Origin: Segatella buccae ATCC 33574
GTDB lineage: Bacteria > Bacteroidota > Bacteroidia > Bacteroidales > Bacteroidaceae
Direction: 5' to 3'
Assembly: GCF_000184945.1 (NCBI RefSeq)
Contig: NZ_GL586311.1
Location: 1,050,502-1,114,501 of the forward strand
DNA length: 64,000 nt
Shown here: positions 7,861 through 16,844 of the stretch, in pieces
Position numbering within the stretch: the stretch's first letter is position 1
Layout: each line of letters begins with the position of its first letter
Program-made: the position numbers and the translations under genes
Notes under the pieces: generated by a model
Databases searched by the model: none
What the model was told of the DNA's origin: nothing
Seen by the model: the letters and a program-made list of their open reading frames with translations, nothing else

Positions 7861-8964
7861 ATGGATGCCCAACGCAAGATAATACATGTAGACATGGATG
7901 CCTTCTTTGCTTCGGTGGAGCAGAGAGACCATCCCGAACTGCGCGGAAAGCCCATTGCCGTGGGCCACGACGGTGCGCGCGGTGTGGTGTCTACGGCCAG
8001 TTATGAGGCCCGGAGATTTGGCGTGCATTCGGCCCAACCCATGGTGACGGCCAAGCGGCGTTGTCCGGAGCTTATCGTGGTGGATGGAAATTATCGGAAA
8101 TATAAAGAGGTGTCGGGGCAGATACATGCCATCTTCCGCGATTATACCGACCTCATCGAACCGCTTTCCATTGATGAGGCTTTTCTTGACGTCACGGTCA
8201 ACAAACGGGGCATGGACATGGCGGTGGATGTAGCCCTCGAAATCAAGCGGCGCATTCGCAATGAGTTGCAGCTCACGGCTTCGGCCGGCGTGTCTTACAA
8301 CAAGTTTCTGGCCAAGATAGCTTCCGACATGAGGAAGCCCGACGGCCTTTGCACCATTCACCCCGATAAGGCCTTGGACTTCGTGGCTGCTCTTCCGATA
8401 GAGAAGTTTTGGGGCGTCGGGCCAAAGACGGCGGAGCGGATGCACAGGATGGGCATCTTCCATGGGGCCGATTTGCGGGTCTGTTCGCTTCACCATCTCA
8501 CCGAGGTGTTTGGCAAGGCCGGCCCGGTGTTCTACGATTTTGCCCGTGGCATCGATCACCGACCGGTCATCACGGAGCGCATCCGCAAGTCGGTGGGTTG
8601 CGAACACACCTTTCTTGAAGATCTCTCGGGACGCTCGGCGGTCATCATCGAACTTTACCACACGGTGTTGGAACTGGTTGAGCGGGTGGCGAAAGACCAG
8701 TTTGAGGGGCACACGCTCACTCTCAAAGTGAAATACAACGACTTTACGCAAATCACGCGGAGCATCACTGTGGGTCGCATCCTTCAGTCGAAAGACGACA
8801 TTCTGCCCTTGGCCAAACAACTGCTCCGACAAGTAGACTACAGCCCCCGGCATCCCATCCGTCTCCTCGGCCTTTCGGTGTCCAATCCCCGGGGTGGGGG
8901 CGATGACACGACGGGCCGGCCGGAGTGGATAGAATTGGAATTAGAGTTTCTGGAGGACGACTGA
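7861..8964 (+). CDS. dinB: DNA polymerase IV (Y-family)
   Basis: Error-prone translesion DNA polymerase of 367 residues. Catalytic carboxylates are D11 in the IHVDMDAFFASVEQ motif and D105/E106 in SIDEAFLDV. The helix-hairpin-helix segment (FWGVGPKTAERMHRMG) and C-terminal little-finger domain follow. The start is put at 7861 because homology begins with MDAQRKIIHVDMDAFF and the longer frame begins upstream of the promoter. The C-terminus lacks an obvious canonical beta-clamp pentapeptide, though ELEFLEDD could be a degenerate one. Its last 24 bp overlap the 3' end of the convergent pdxT gene. Confidence 0.95.
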   Translation: MDAQRKIIHVDMDAFFASVEQRDHPELRGKPIAVGHDGARGVVSTASYEARRFGVHSAQPMVTAKRRCPELIVVDGNYRKYKEVSGQIHAIFRDYTDLIEPLSIDEAFLDVTVNKRGMDMAVDVALEIKRRIRNELQLTASAGVSYNKFLAKIASDMRKPDGLCTIHPDKALDFVAALPIEKFWGVGPKTAERMHRMGIFHGADLRVCSLHHLTEVFGKAGPVFYDFARGIDHRPVITERIRKSVGCEHTFLEDLSGRSAVIIELYHTVLELVERVAKDQFEGHTLTLKVKYNDFTQITRSITVGRILQSKDDILPLAKQLLRQVDYSPRHPIRLLGLSVSNPRGGGDDTTGRPEWIELELEFLEDD

Positions 8965-9579
8965 ACGGAGAAAGTATTCGTGTACCCTCGTGTCATCGTT
9001 GAGTTCGGGGTGGAAAGCCGTGACAAGTTGTCTGTCCTGCCGGGCTGCCACGATATGTCCGTCTACTTCGGCAAGCACTTCAACCCCGTCGTCTACCTTT
9101 TTTATATAAGGAGCGCGGATGAAGGTCATGGGGATCTCGCCGACAATGCCCTTAAAGGGTGCTTTGATGTGGAAACTGCCCAACTGCCGACCGTAGGCAT
9201 TGCGGCACACGAGGGCGTCCATCGTCGCAATGCGTTCCGACTGCTCCCCCTCCACTTCTTTGGAGAGCAGTATCAGGCCGGCACAAGTGCCGAAAACAGG
9301 CAACCCCTCGGTGATGGCCTGCCGGATAGGTGTAAGCAGTCGGAGGTCGCGCAGCAGCTTGCGCATGGTTGTTGACTCCCCTCCGGGAATGACGAGACCG
9401 TCTTTCGCCTTGTCCCAATCGCTCAGTTGGCGAATCTCAAAGACTTCTGCCCCCAGTCGTCGAAGCATATTCTCATGCTCGATGAATGCACCCTGCAAAG
9501 CCAGTACGGCTATGCGGGGCGCATTGTTTTCTGTCATGCCGTTGTCGGGAGAAGTCTGTTTATGTTCTGTAACAATCAT
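8941..9579 (-). CDS. pdxT: Pyridoxal 5'-phosphate synthase glutaminase subunit PdxT
   Basis: Class I glutamine amidotransferase that releases ammonia from glutamine and channels it to PdxS for de novo pyridoxal phosphate synthesis. The nucleophile is C99 in VFGTCAGL and the His/Glu pair is H190 and E192 in FHPEL; the GGEST loop is at 67-71. A second start (ATG at 9537, giving MTENNAPRIAVLALQG) fits the usual PdxT N-terminus better and may be the true one. It follows pdxS with a 230-bp spacer rich in CACCTAT heptads, and overlaps the end of dinB by 24 bp. Confidence 0.95.
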   Translation of the reverse strand: MIVTEHKQTSPDNGMTENNAPRIAVLALQGAFIEHENMLRRLGAEVFEIRQLSDWDKAKDGLVIPGGESTTMRKLLRDLRLLTPIRQAITEGLPVFGTCAGLILLSKEVEGEQSERIATMDALVCRNAYGRQLGSFHIKAPFKGIVGEIPMTFIRAPYIKKVDDGVEVLAEVDGHIVAARQDRQLVTAFHPELNDDTRVHEYFLRSVVLQKL

Positions 9580-9757
9580 TGTAAGGGTAAAGAGATAAAA
9601 ATGTAAAAAGGTAAAGCAGGTGTAAAGAGGGGTGAAAACATGGAAAGGTAAAGGGCTCCGGATGGGTGTTCATGAGTATGTTCCTTCTTTTGTGATGATA
9701 CACCCTTCGGGGGGCAGGCATAAAGTACTGCCCCTACAGCAGAACAAAGTTCTCATT

Positions 9758-9799
9758 AACACCCACCACCTAACACCTATCACCTATCACCTATCACCT
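9758..9799 (+). repeat. CACCTAT heptad tandem repeat in the pdxS-pdxT spacer
   Basis: Runs of CACCTAT/CACCTAA-like 7-bp units between pdxS and pdxT. Similar text occurs near 1097-1120 and inside the coding region at 57309-57384. Repeat number could vary by slippage. It also lengthens the spacer of a putative operon. Confidence 0.7.
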
Positions 9800-9809
9800 T
9801 CTTCCTTTC

Positions 9810-10682
9810 CTACTTCCCCCTTTCGGCCATGAGCAGCTGTATCTCCTGCTCGTTGATGCCCACCATCGCCTCGCCGAGATCCTCACTCAGTTCAGCCAGC
9901 TTCTTCGGGTCGTTATAGTTGGTTACAGCCTGTACGATGGCGGCAGCCCGCTTGGCAGGGTCTCCGCTCTTGAAGATACCCGAACCCACGAACACACCCT
10001 CGGCACCGAGTTGCATCATCAGGGCGGCATCGGCCGGTGTGGCTACACCTCCGGCAGCGAAGTTCACCACCGGCAACTTACCATTTTCATGCACGAACTT
10101 CACCAAGTCGTAGGGCACCTGCAACTGCTTGGCTACCTCGAACAATTCGTCTTCGGCCGTAGCCACCACGCGGCGTATCTCGCTCTGCATCTGTCGAATA
10201 TGGCTCACAGCCTGTACCACGTCACCCGTTCCGGGTTCGCCTTTCGTGCGAATCATCGTTGCTCCCTCGGCTATGCGGCGCAGGGCCTCACCCAGATTGC
10301 GTGCTCCACACACGAAAGGCACGTCGAAACGTGTCTTGTCGATATGGTAGACGTCATCGGCCGGTGAAAGCACCTCGCTTTCGTCGATGTAGTCTATCTC
10401 GATGGCTTGCAGGATCTGTGCTTCGGCAATGTGTCCGATGCGGCATTTGGCCATCACGGGGATAGACACGGCAGCCTGTATGCCCTTGATCATCTTCGGA
10501 TCACTCATGCGCGACACGCCACCTGCCGCACGGATGTCTGCCGGAATGCGTTCCAAAGCCATCACGGCACAGGCTCCGGCAGCTTCGGCTATCTTGGCCT
10601 GCTCGGGGGTTGTCACGTCCATAATCACGCCACCTTTCAGCATCTGGGCCAGGTTGCGGTTGAGTTCTTGTCTGTTGTTCAT
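9810..10682 (-). CDS. pdxS: Pyridoxal 5'-phosphate synthase subunit PdxS
   Basis: Synthase subunit that builds pyridoxal 5'-phosphate from ribose 5-phosphate, glyceraldehyde 3-phosphate and ammonia supplied by PdxT. 290 residues, a typical length. The (beta/alpha)8 barrel landmarks are clear: [13 protein letters not shown] with D22, the catalytic lysine K79 in [11 protein letters not shown], and [20 protein letters not shown] near the phosphate site. It lies 50 bp downstream of the kinase-like AraC regulator on the same strand, consistent with a regulator-pdxS-pdxT operon. Confidence 0.97.
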   Translation of the reverse strand: MNNRQELNRNLAQMLKGGVIMDVTTPEQAKIAEAAGACAVMALERIPADIRAAGGVSRMSDPKMIKGIQAAVSIPVMAKCRIGHIAEAQILQAIEIDYIDESEVLSPADDVYHIDKTRFDVPFVCGARNLGEALRRIAEGATMIRTKGEPGTGDVVQAVSHIRQMQSEIRRVVATAEDELFEVAKQLQVPYDLVKFVHENGKLPVVNFAAGGVATPADAALMMQLGAEGVFVGSGIFKSGDPAKRAAAIVQAVTNYNDPKKLAELSEDLGEAMVGINEQEIQLLMAERGK

Positions 10683-10732
10683 TGTTGCTTATTTTGTTTG
10701 TCTTTTATCTTTAATTCCTGATTTCTCACTTC

Positions 10733-11743
10733 TCACTTCTCACTCCTCCTCCATTCACTCGGCGACCGTCCTTTCATCTTCTTGAAAAACTTGCTCAAAT
10801 GCGCCTGCGACGAGAATCCGAGCGTGTAGGCTATCTCCTGCACCGTCTTGTCTGTGGTCTTGAGCTGCCGGCCTATTTCCTCGGAGAGGTATTCGTCGAT
10901 AATCTGTTTGGGCGTCTGACCGCTGATGCGTTTGGTCACCTGCGCCAGATAGCGGGCACTCACGTTCAGGCAGTCGGCGAAGAAATGCACATCGCTGTTG
11001 GTGTGGTAGTGGCGGGCCACCTTGTCAAGGAAATCGTTGTAGAGTTCGCTGCTTCGTCCGGCAAGATTGTCAGCCCTCATCACCTGTTGGCCCACAAATG
11101 TGCGGGCCTTGTCGATGGCTTCCTCCTTTGTGCATCCCTGACAGAGAAAAACGGCTATGGCCGATGCCAGCGAGTTGTTTTGTCCGTGGAGTAGCGACTT
11201 TTCGTCGTCGAGGAGCAGCACCTCCTCGCAGCCGTAGGCTTTCAGTTGCTCTATGGCAAGGTGGGCGTCGTCGGCGTTGCATATTTCGCGGTGCGTGATG
11301 GCCGCGGCGTCTTGCTTCTTCACCACCACCACCGAACAGAGTGGCAACAGCCGGTTTTTCACCTGCGCTATCACGTCCTCATCCATCAGCGTGTCGCCTC
11401 GGCTCGAACTCACCACCGGGTCGTAGACCATATACTGCGGGTGATATTTCCCCAGCACGTCGGCAATGGCTCCCAATACGGCCACATTTCTGATCATGCC
11501 TATCTTCACCACCTGCGGTTCCACATCGTTGACGATGGCCTCAATCTGTGCGCCCACCACCTGTGCCGGCAAGTCGAATATCTGCTGTATGCCGAGCGTG
11601 TTCTGTATGGTGATGGAGGTGATGGCCGACACGGCCCGTCCGCCCAAAGCCGTCATCGTCTTGATGTCGGCCTGCACCCCGGATTCTCCTGTACCGTCAG
11701 AACCCGTGATGGTCAGTATGGGTTGATTGCACTTTGTTACCAT
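10733..11743 (-). CDS. ThiD-like kinase domain fused to AraC-type DNA-binding domain
   Basis: 336-residue fusion. Residues about 8-225 resemble ThiD/pyridoxal kinases of the ribokinase fold (ITGSDGTGESGVQADIKTM, YDPVVSSSRGDTLM); residues about 240-332 are an AraC/XylS-type double helix-turn-helix (VQEIAYTLGFSSQAHLSKFF, GRSPSEWRR). The kinase part looks inactive: where ThiD has the GTGC anion-hole motif, this protein has HGQNNS (186-191), and the segment before it is short. Being just upstream of pdxS-pdxT, it may bind a B6 vitamer and control the operon; that is inference. Annotation pipelines may label it a bifunctional HMP kinase. The start at 11743 is close to a TTTCTTTG box at 11752-11759, so the mRNA may be nearly leaderless. 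Confidence 0.85.
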   Translation of the reverse strand: MVTKCNQPILTITGSDGTGESGVQADIKTMTALGGRAVSAITSITIQNTLGIQQIFDLPAQVVGAQIEAIVNDVEPQVVKIGMIRNVAVLGAIADVLGKYHPQYMVYDPVVSSSRGDTLMDEDVIAQVKNRLLPLCSVVVVKKQDAAAITHREICNADDAHLAIEQLKAYGCEEVLLLDDEKSLLHGQNNSLASAIAVFLCQGCTKEEAIDKARTFVGQQVMRADNLAGRSSELYNDFLDKVARHYHTNSDVHFFADCLNVSARYLAQVTKRISGQTPKQIIDEYLSEEIGRQLKTTDKTVQEIAYTLGFSSQAHLSKFFKKMKGRSPSEWRRSEK

Positions 11744-11834
11744 TTCGGTTGCAAAGAAACACTTTTTTTCCGAGATGATGAAATTATGTTCGCTTTTCGA
11801 CAAATAAAACGAGCGTTTGTATAAAAAACATCCT

Positions 11835-12503
11835 TTACAGTGCTCCTTGACTTGAAGCTTTGAAAGAGCGATAGAAGAAAACAAAGGGTAGCAACATACA
11901 TATCATCGAAAGGGCTCTCAGAGCGTTTACAGCCATTGTGCTGTGTGGTAGCACGAATCCGCTTTGCTTCAAAATACCTATGATGGTGGAGACCAGTAAT
12001 ACGTAGCCTGCTACTCTTATTCTGCCTTCGTGTTTTCGGATGAGTAGGACCGACAGCCAGACGATTCCTGCAAAACTAATCGTGCTGCAAACTATTGATA
12101 GCAATACACTTATATCGTTCAGAGAAAAAAGGTTTGTTGTCGATGCGATTCCCTTAGAAACATTATTCCAAGACAGTTCAATGAGATATCCTTCCACTAC
12201 GCTTATCGTCTTTGCCACGATGATAGCGACACATGCCCATTGGGCACTACTTCTTAATTTTCGTAGCTGCTTCCTGATTTCATGATAGAAGTAGCACTCT
12301 GAAATCAAAATAACGGCGACGAGCAGGTCATGCCATAATGCCGATTTGAGCAAAGGATAAACAGGCATCAGCAGAACATGGTCAGTACCTTTATTTAAAA
12401 GGATGTTTTGCAGGAATTGGAAATAGAATGTCACTGCAATAATAAGTATCAAGCTGATTCCCATCCACTTTCGCGTGTTGCTTGTAACAAGAAACTGATT
12501 CAT
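11835..12503 (-). CDS. Integral membrane protein of unknown function
   Basis: 222-residue protein with about six hydrophobic segments: near 15-33, 48-66, 87-103, 130-154, 165-187 and 192-210. No catalytic or transport motif was recognised. It lies 91 bp upstream of the ThiD-AraC gene on the same strand and could be cotranscribed with it. It has lower GC than its neighbours. The 12504-12741 gap upstream holds no gene; it contains several TGCTGTCA-type motifs. Confidence 0.6.
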   Translation of the reverse strand: MNQFLVTSNTRKWMGISLILIIAVTFYFQFLQNILLNKGTDHVLLMPVYPLLKSALWHDLLVAVILISECYFYHEIRKQLRKLRSSAQWACVAIIVAKTISVVEGYLIELSWNNVSKGIASTTNLFSLNDISVLLSIVCSTISFAGIVWLSVLLIRKHEGRIRVAGYVLLVSTIIGILKQSGFVLPHSTMAVNALRALSMICMLLPFVFFYRSFKASSQGAL

Positions 12504-12726
12504 AGGTATATCTTAATATTCTACATTCAAACACTTTGTGCCCGTAGGCTATTCTTCCTCAAAATCGGTCGAATCTACTTTTGTCCTGGAAACGATTCTC
12601 GCCAGTGCCAATTATTCAGCCAAAGATACTAACTTGTATTTTTCCGCAATTTCCTGTCATGCTGTCATTTTCTCTTGCAATGCAAAGATAATCAGTGTCT
12701 TACGGATGATAGGAAATCGGGGAAAT

Positions 12727-12744
12727 GACAGCAGATTGCTGTCA
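12727..12744 (-). terminator. Hairpin at the end of the MATE gene
   Basis: TGACAGCA and TGCTGTCA arms, 8 bp each with a 3-nt loop, overlap the MATE stop codon. Further TGCTGTCA copies lie near 12661 and 12760. There is no clear T tract, so terminator function is tentative. Confidence 0.35.
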
Positions 12745-14109
12745 CTGCATGGCCGGTTTGCTGTCATTGCCGTTCTCCCTCTTCAGCTTTCGGTAGAGGC
12801 CCCAGAAGGCGGGGATGAGGAAAAGGTCGGCCATGAGCCAGGCCACCGGGTCGCCGAAACACACGCCGAGGAAGCCGAAAGCCGGCACGAGCCACAGGCT
12901 CACTCCGCAGCGGGCTATCATCTCCATCACGCCCGAGAGCATTGAGAGATTGCTGTAGCCGAGGCCCTGTATGCTGTAACGGAGAATCACCAGAATGCCG
13001 AGGGCGGGATAGAAGTAGTTGTTGAGCCGCATGAACATGGCCGCATTGCTGACCACCTCCTGCTCGCCCGACTTGACGAAAAGCATCATCATTTCGTCGG
13101 CAAAAGGATAGATGATGAGCACGGTGAGCACGAAGTAGACCAGCATGATTTTCATGGCCGAGCGCACCCCCACCGAGACGCGCGGCAGCGCATGGGCCCC
13201 GATGTTCTGTCCGCAGTAGGTGGCCATGGCCACGCCGATGTTTTCGAGCACGCAGGTGAAGAGATACTTGATGCGGAGCGAAGCCGTGAAGGCGGCCACA
13301 TAGACGGTGCCCAGCGCGTTGTTGGCACTCTGGAGCATGATGATGCCGATGCCGGTAATGGAAAATTGCAGGCCCATGGGCACCCCGTTGTTGAGCAGGA
13401 TGCTGATGCGTTTGTTGTCGTAACGCCGTTCGGAGCCTTTGGGGATGAGGATGTCGAGATGCCGGCGGATGTAGGTGTGGCAGAGCACCACCGAGAAGGC
13501 CTGTGAGAGTAGGGTGGCTATGCCGGCCCCCTCCACGCCCATGCCCATGATGAGGATGAGGAGCACGTCGAGCAGGATGTTGACCGCCGATGAGGCGATG
13601 AGGAAATAGAACGGCTGCTTGGAGTTGCCGAGGGCCCGGATTTGTCCTGAGAGCAGGTTGTAGCCGATGGTGAAGGGGATGGCGAGAAACTGGAGCAACA
13701 GAAACACGTAGGCATCGTGGAAGATGTCGGCCGGCGTGTTGACAAGCCGGAGAATGTGTTTGCAGAACAGGCAGGAGAGCAGCGTGATGACGATGGCGAA
13801 GACCACGGCTATGCGGATGGCGTTGCTCACGTAGGTGCGCATCTTGGAATAGTCTCTTGCCCCGAAGGCCTGGGCCACGGGGATGGCAAAGCCGGCGCAC
13901 GAACCGTTGCAGAAGCCCATGATGAGGAACATGATCGACGAACTGGCTCCCACGGCGGCCAGTGCTCCCACGCCTATCCACCGCCCCACGATGGCGGCGT
14001 CGATGATGAGATACATCTGCTGGAGGATGTAGCCGAGTATCAGCGGGAGCGAAAACTTCAATATGTCTCGGGTGGGCGAACCCACGGTCATGTCGTTGGT
14101 GTTGGGCAT
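12742..14109 (-). CDS. MATE family efflux transporter
   Basis: Multidrug and toxic compound extrusion antiporter of 455 residues with about 12 membrane helices in two homologous halves. The N-terminal half opens with ILKFSLPLILGYILQQMYLIIDAAIVGRWIG, which shows the usual MATE helix 1-2 pattern (PLILGYILQQMY, then D and VGRW). It would export cationic or amphipathic compounds using Na+ or H+ gradients; the substrate cannot be told. The gene after it is the unknown membrane protein, 238 bp away. 14110-14295 contains no feature I can support. Confidence 0.92.
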   Translation of the reverse strand: MPNTNDMTVGSPTRDILKFSLPLILGYILQQMYLIIDAAIVGRWIGVGALAAVGASSSIMFLIMGFCNGSCAGFAIPVAQAFGARDYSKMRTYVSNAIRIAVVFAIVITLLSCLFCKHILRLVNTPADIFHDAYVFLLLQFLAIPFTIGYNLLSGQIRALGNSKQPFYFLIASSAVNILLDVLLILIMGMGVEGAGIATLLSQAFSVVLCHTYIRRHLDILIPKGSERRYDNKRISILLNNGVPMGLQFSITGIGIIMLQSANNALGTVYVAAFTASLRIKYLFTCVLENIGVAMATYCGQNIGAHALPRVSVGVRSAMKIMLVYFVLTVLIIYPFADEMMMLFVKSGEQEVVSNAAMFMRLNNYFYPALGILVILRYSIQGLGYSNLSMLSGVMEMIARCGVSLWLVPAFGFLGVCFGDPVAWLMADLFLIPAFWGLYRKLKRENGNDSKPAMQ

Positions 14110-14295
14110 CTTTAAAAGGTAAAAGGGTTAAGAAAAGGAGAGGGAGAGGATGGAACGGAGATGGGGGATAATCGCGGGGAGAGTCGTGCGAAGGCCTTGC
14201 ACCGGCTGTGCAGAAGCCTTGCGCCGATGGTGCAACAGTCGGGCGCGGGGCGTTCGGCAGCTTTGCACCATGCCCGCGGCAGGCAGTCGATGGGG

Positions 14296-14733
14296 CTATT
14301 TCTGCTCCCCGGTGCGCCCGAGCGGGCCTGCCATGTTTGTCAGCGCAGCTTCCTTGCGTATCTCTTCCATCTTTCTGCGGCGGTCGAGGGAGTATTCGCT
14401 GCCGTGGGTTTCCACGTAGTCGAACAGGCCGTAGGCCTTGTCGAGCAGCACCTGGCGCAGCGGATTCTGCTTGTAGGAGCCCTCGGCGTAGAGCAGTTCG
14501 GCCAACATGCCGAGCCGGTCGAGCCGCTCGTCGAGGCTCCATTGGTCGTCGGCATAAGTCAAAGTTTCTTCCAACGAGAGGTGGCGCAGCACTCCGCGGT
14601 CGCCCACATACTGCCGGTAGAGGTCTTCCATCTCTTTGTCGCGCTGTTCCTCGCCCTCGTTTTTCTCCAGAAAGCGGGCCACTGCGGCCATAAACTCCTG
14701 AAGGATTCTCAGGAAATAGTCTCTTTGTAACAT
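14296..14733 (-). CDS. Conserved hypothetical protein (DUF6483-like)
   Basis: 145-residue cytosolic protein with highly charged helices and an opening MLQRDYFLRILQEFMAAVARFLEK that is reminiscent of DUF6483 proteins of Bacteroidota and Firmicutes. A middle segment (RLDRLGMLAELLYAEGSYKQNP) looks like a helical-repeat unit. Start 14733 is chosen because the longer frame runs into the upstream helicase gene. It lies only 5 bp after the helicase stop codon, so the two are very likely cotranscribed. Function unknown. Confidence 0.65.
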   Translation of the reverse strand: MLQRDYFLRILQEFMAAVARFLEKNEGEEQRDKEMEDLYRQYVGDRGVLRHLSLEETLTYADDQWSLDERLDRLGMLAELLYAEGSYKQNPLRQVLLDKAYGLFDYVETHGSEYSLDRRRKMEEIRKEAALTNMAGPLGRTGEQK

Positions 14734-14738
14734 GGTGT

Positions 14739-16643
14739 TTATTCGTTTTTTATCTTTTCTATATATTCCCACAGTTTCTTGTAGAACGGGTGCCGGCCCA
14801 GCGTGGAGACATCGCCGAGGATGATGAGCTTCATCCTTGCGCGGGTGATGGCCACGTTCATGCGCCGCAGGTCGCGCAGAAATCCGATTTGCCCCTCGTC
14901 ATTGGAGCGCACGAGCGAGATGAGGATGATGTCGCGCTCCTGCCCCTGAAAGCCGTCGACGGTGTTCACTGTGATGCACTGCCGGTAGGGTTTGAAAAAC
15001 TCCCGCTTGCGGATGAGCTGCCGCAGATACTGCACCTGCGCCCTGTAGGGCGAGATGATGCCCACGTCGATGCGCTCGTCGAGTATGCGCTGCTTGCCTA
15101 TCTTGGTGAAATACTCTTCGAGCGTGCCCAGCGTGAGTTCGGCCTCGCCCTTGTTGATGCGGCCGAAGGAGGAGGAAACGAAGGATTCGCCGGCAGCCTC
15201 ACCCTCTTCCCCCGAAGAGGGTGAGGGGGTGAGGCTGTTCGTCTTCCACTCCATCGGATGGTCGTAATCCAATATTCCCCGATGCCTGATTTGCGGAGCA
15301 CTCACCACTTCGCCGTGATAGAACCAGTCGCTCGAGAAGCGCATGATCTGTTCGTTCATGCGATACTGCACCTTCAGCAGCGTCACCACCTCGGGCTTGT
15401 TCTCCACGATGCGCTCCATGAGTGTCTTGCCCAAACCGGCACGCAGGGCCGCAATACTCTTCACCGTGGGTGGCAACTGGCAGTGATCGCCCGCCAACAC
15501 CACGCGCGAAGCCTTGCGAATGGGAATCCAACAGGCCGCTTCGAGCGCCTGGGCCGCCTCGTCGATGAAGAGTGTGGCATACTTCTGCCCGTCCAACAGG
15601 CGATGGGCAGAGCCCACGAGCGTGGAAGCGATGACGCGTGCCTCACCGAAAAGTTCGCTGTTGATGCGTATTTCGATCTCTGCTGCTCTCGATTTCAACC
15701 GCTCCAACTTCTGATGGTAGTCTCCCGAGCCACGCCGGCGTCGGCTGCGGAGTTCGCGTATGGTCTTGCGTATGGCCCACAGTTGCGGATAGTCGGGATG
15801 GCTCTCGAAGCGCCTCTCGTAGGTGAAAGAGAGCATCTTGTCGTTCACACGCGACGGATTGCCTATGCGCAGCACGTTGATGCCGCGGTCGGTGAGCTTT
15901 TCGCAAATCCAGTCTACGGCCATGTTGCTCTGCGCGCACACCATCACCTGACTCTCACGCATCAGCGTCTCGTTGATGGCCTCCACGAGCGTGGTGGTCT
16001 TTCCCGTGCCCGGAGGCCCGTGTACAATGGCCACGTCCTTGGCCCGCATCACCTCGTTGACGGCCTGCTCCTGTGTGGGATTGAGCCACGGGAAGCGCGT
16101 TGGGGCGAAAGTGAAACGGGCGGCCTTCTGCGATGAGTAGAAGAGGTCGCGCAGATAGGCCAGCCGATTGTTCTTGGCATGGATGACGCGGTCGAGCGCG
16201 TCGAACATCGTCTTGTAGCTCGTCTCGTCGAAAGAGAGCTGCACCCCGAGTTCTTCGCCCACTGCCTGCAAGTCTGCCAGCGGGGCCGAGTCGGGCACGG
16301 CGACCACCATGCGGTCGCCGTCCACGTAAGACACCGTGCCCGTGAAGTTGAAATAATGCAGCTTGTCGTCACCTTTTGCCGAGCGGAAGAACATCACCGG
16401 ACGGCCGAACTCAAAGTTGTGTTCGATGTCCTGGTCCTGCAAGCGGAACACTTCGAGCGTCAGTTGGTTGAGCGAGTTGTAGAAACTCTTGCCCACACGC
16501 AGCGGAAACCACGCGTCGCCACGCTTCACTTTCCGCGCCATGCCCATGCTTTCGGTCTGCTTGCGGAAGGTCTCCTTCTCGGTGTAATACTCCAGCTGGA
16601 GCAAGGTCCGCTGTCGTTGTAGTGCCTGTATCGGTGATTCCAT
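14739..16643 (-). CDS. Superfamily 1B (UPF1/DNA2-like) AAA helicase
   Basis: 634-residue helicase of the UPF1/IGHMBP2/DNA2 group, expected to translocate 5' to 3' on single-stranded nucleic acid. Walker A is residues 209-216 (GPPGTGKT), Walker B is D361/E362 (LFIDEAAQALE), and later motifs include GDHCQLPPTV, VQYRMN, VNTVDGFQGQERD and AITRAR. An N-terminal beta-barrel domain (about 30-130) matches the family. Residues about 470-485 (NSLTPSPSSGEEGEAAGE) are a low-complexity insertion encoded by a palindromic repeat. A TAACTTTG box ends only 4 nt before the ATG, so the mRNA may be leaderless. Confidence 0.9.
   Translation of the reverse strand: MESPIQALQRQRTLLQLEYYTEKETFRKQTESMGMARKVKRGDAWFPLRVGKSFYNSLNQLTLEVFRLQDQDIEHNFEFGRPVMFFRSAKGDDKLHYFNFTGTVSYVDGDRMVVAVPDSAPLADLQAVGEELGVQLSFDETSYKTMFDALDRVIHAKNNRLAYLRDLFYSSQKAARFTFAPTRFPWLNPTQEQAVNEVMRAKDVAIVHGPPGTGKTTTLVEAINETLMRESQVMVCAQSNMAVDWICEKLTDRGINVLRIGNPSRVNDKMLSFTYERRFESHPDYPQLWAIRKTIRELRSRRRRGSGDYHQKLERLKSRAAEIEIRINSELFGEARVIASTLVGSAHRLLDGQKYATLFIDEAAQALEAACWIPIRKASRVVLAGDHCQLPPTVKSIAALRAGLGKTLMERIVENKPEVVTLLKVQYRMNEQIMRFSSDWFYHGEVVSAPQIRHRGILDYDHPMEWKTNSLTPSPSSGEEGEAAGESFVSSSFGRINKGEAELTLGTLEEYFTKIGKQRILDERIDVGIISPYRAQVQYLRQLIRKREFFKPYRQCITVNTVDGFQGQERDIILISLVRSNDEGQIGFLRDLRRMNVAITRARMKLIILGDVSTLGRHPFYKKLWEYIEKIKNE
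15194..15237 (-). repeat. Palindromic repeat P3 inserted in the helicase coding sequence
   Basis: CCTCACCCTCTTC (15197-15209) pairs with GAAGAGGGTGAGG (15214-15226), 13 bp perfect with a 4-nt loop. An outer pairing CAGCCTCACCC/GGGTGAGGCTG is also possible. It has the same architecture as P1 and P2 and encodes a Ser/Pro/Glu/Gly-rich loop without breaking the frame. Confidence 0.75.
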
Positions 16644-16647
16644 GATG

Positions 16648-16655
16648 CAAAGTTA
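16648..16655 (-). promoter_or_regulatory. -7 promoter box for the helicase
   Basis: TAACTTTG on the minus strand, 4 nt upstream of the ATG at 16643. If used, the transcript begins at or next to the start codon. Confidence 0.55.
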
Positions 16656-16773
16656 GCCAAAAATCCCCGATAAGGCCGCCTCTGCACCATAACTTTTGCG
16701 TGTTCCCTCGATTTAACAGAGTTTAACCGCCGGCGGGGCACAAATGTTACCTGCCCGTTGCGCCCGTCATTTG

Positions 16774-16781
16774 TAACTTTG
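16774..16781 (+). promoter_or_regulatory. -7 promoter box for the hemerythrin-domain gene
   Basis: TAACTTTG, giving a leader of roughly 55-60 nt before the ATG at 16845. It is divergent from the helicase promoter. Confidence 0.5.
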
Positions 16782-16844
16782 CAACGGAAACAGGAGAAAG
16801 GGCCGCGAGGCCTATTGCACATTATATAAAAACATGATGAAGAC

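Noticed and set aside
7786..8853. 355-residue open frame antisense to dinB
   Set aside because: Shadow of the polymerase gene, no motif and no promoter.
14110..14295. Small RNA or gene between MATE and the DUF6483-like gene
   Set aside because: GC-rich with repeated GCA/TGC-type words but no promoter, hairpin or frame that stands out.
12764..14542. 592-residue open frame on the minus strand
   Set aside because: Lies in another frame of the MATE gene; the Arg/His/Pro-rich product has no family features, while MATE is clear.
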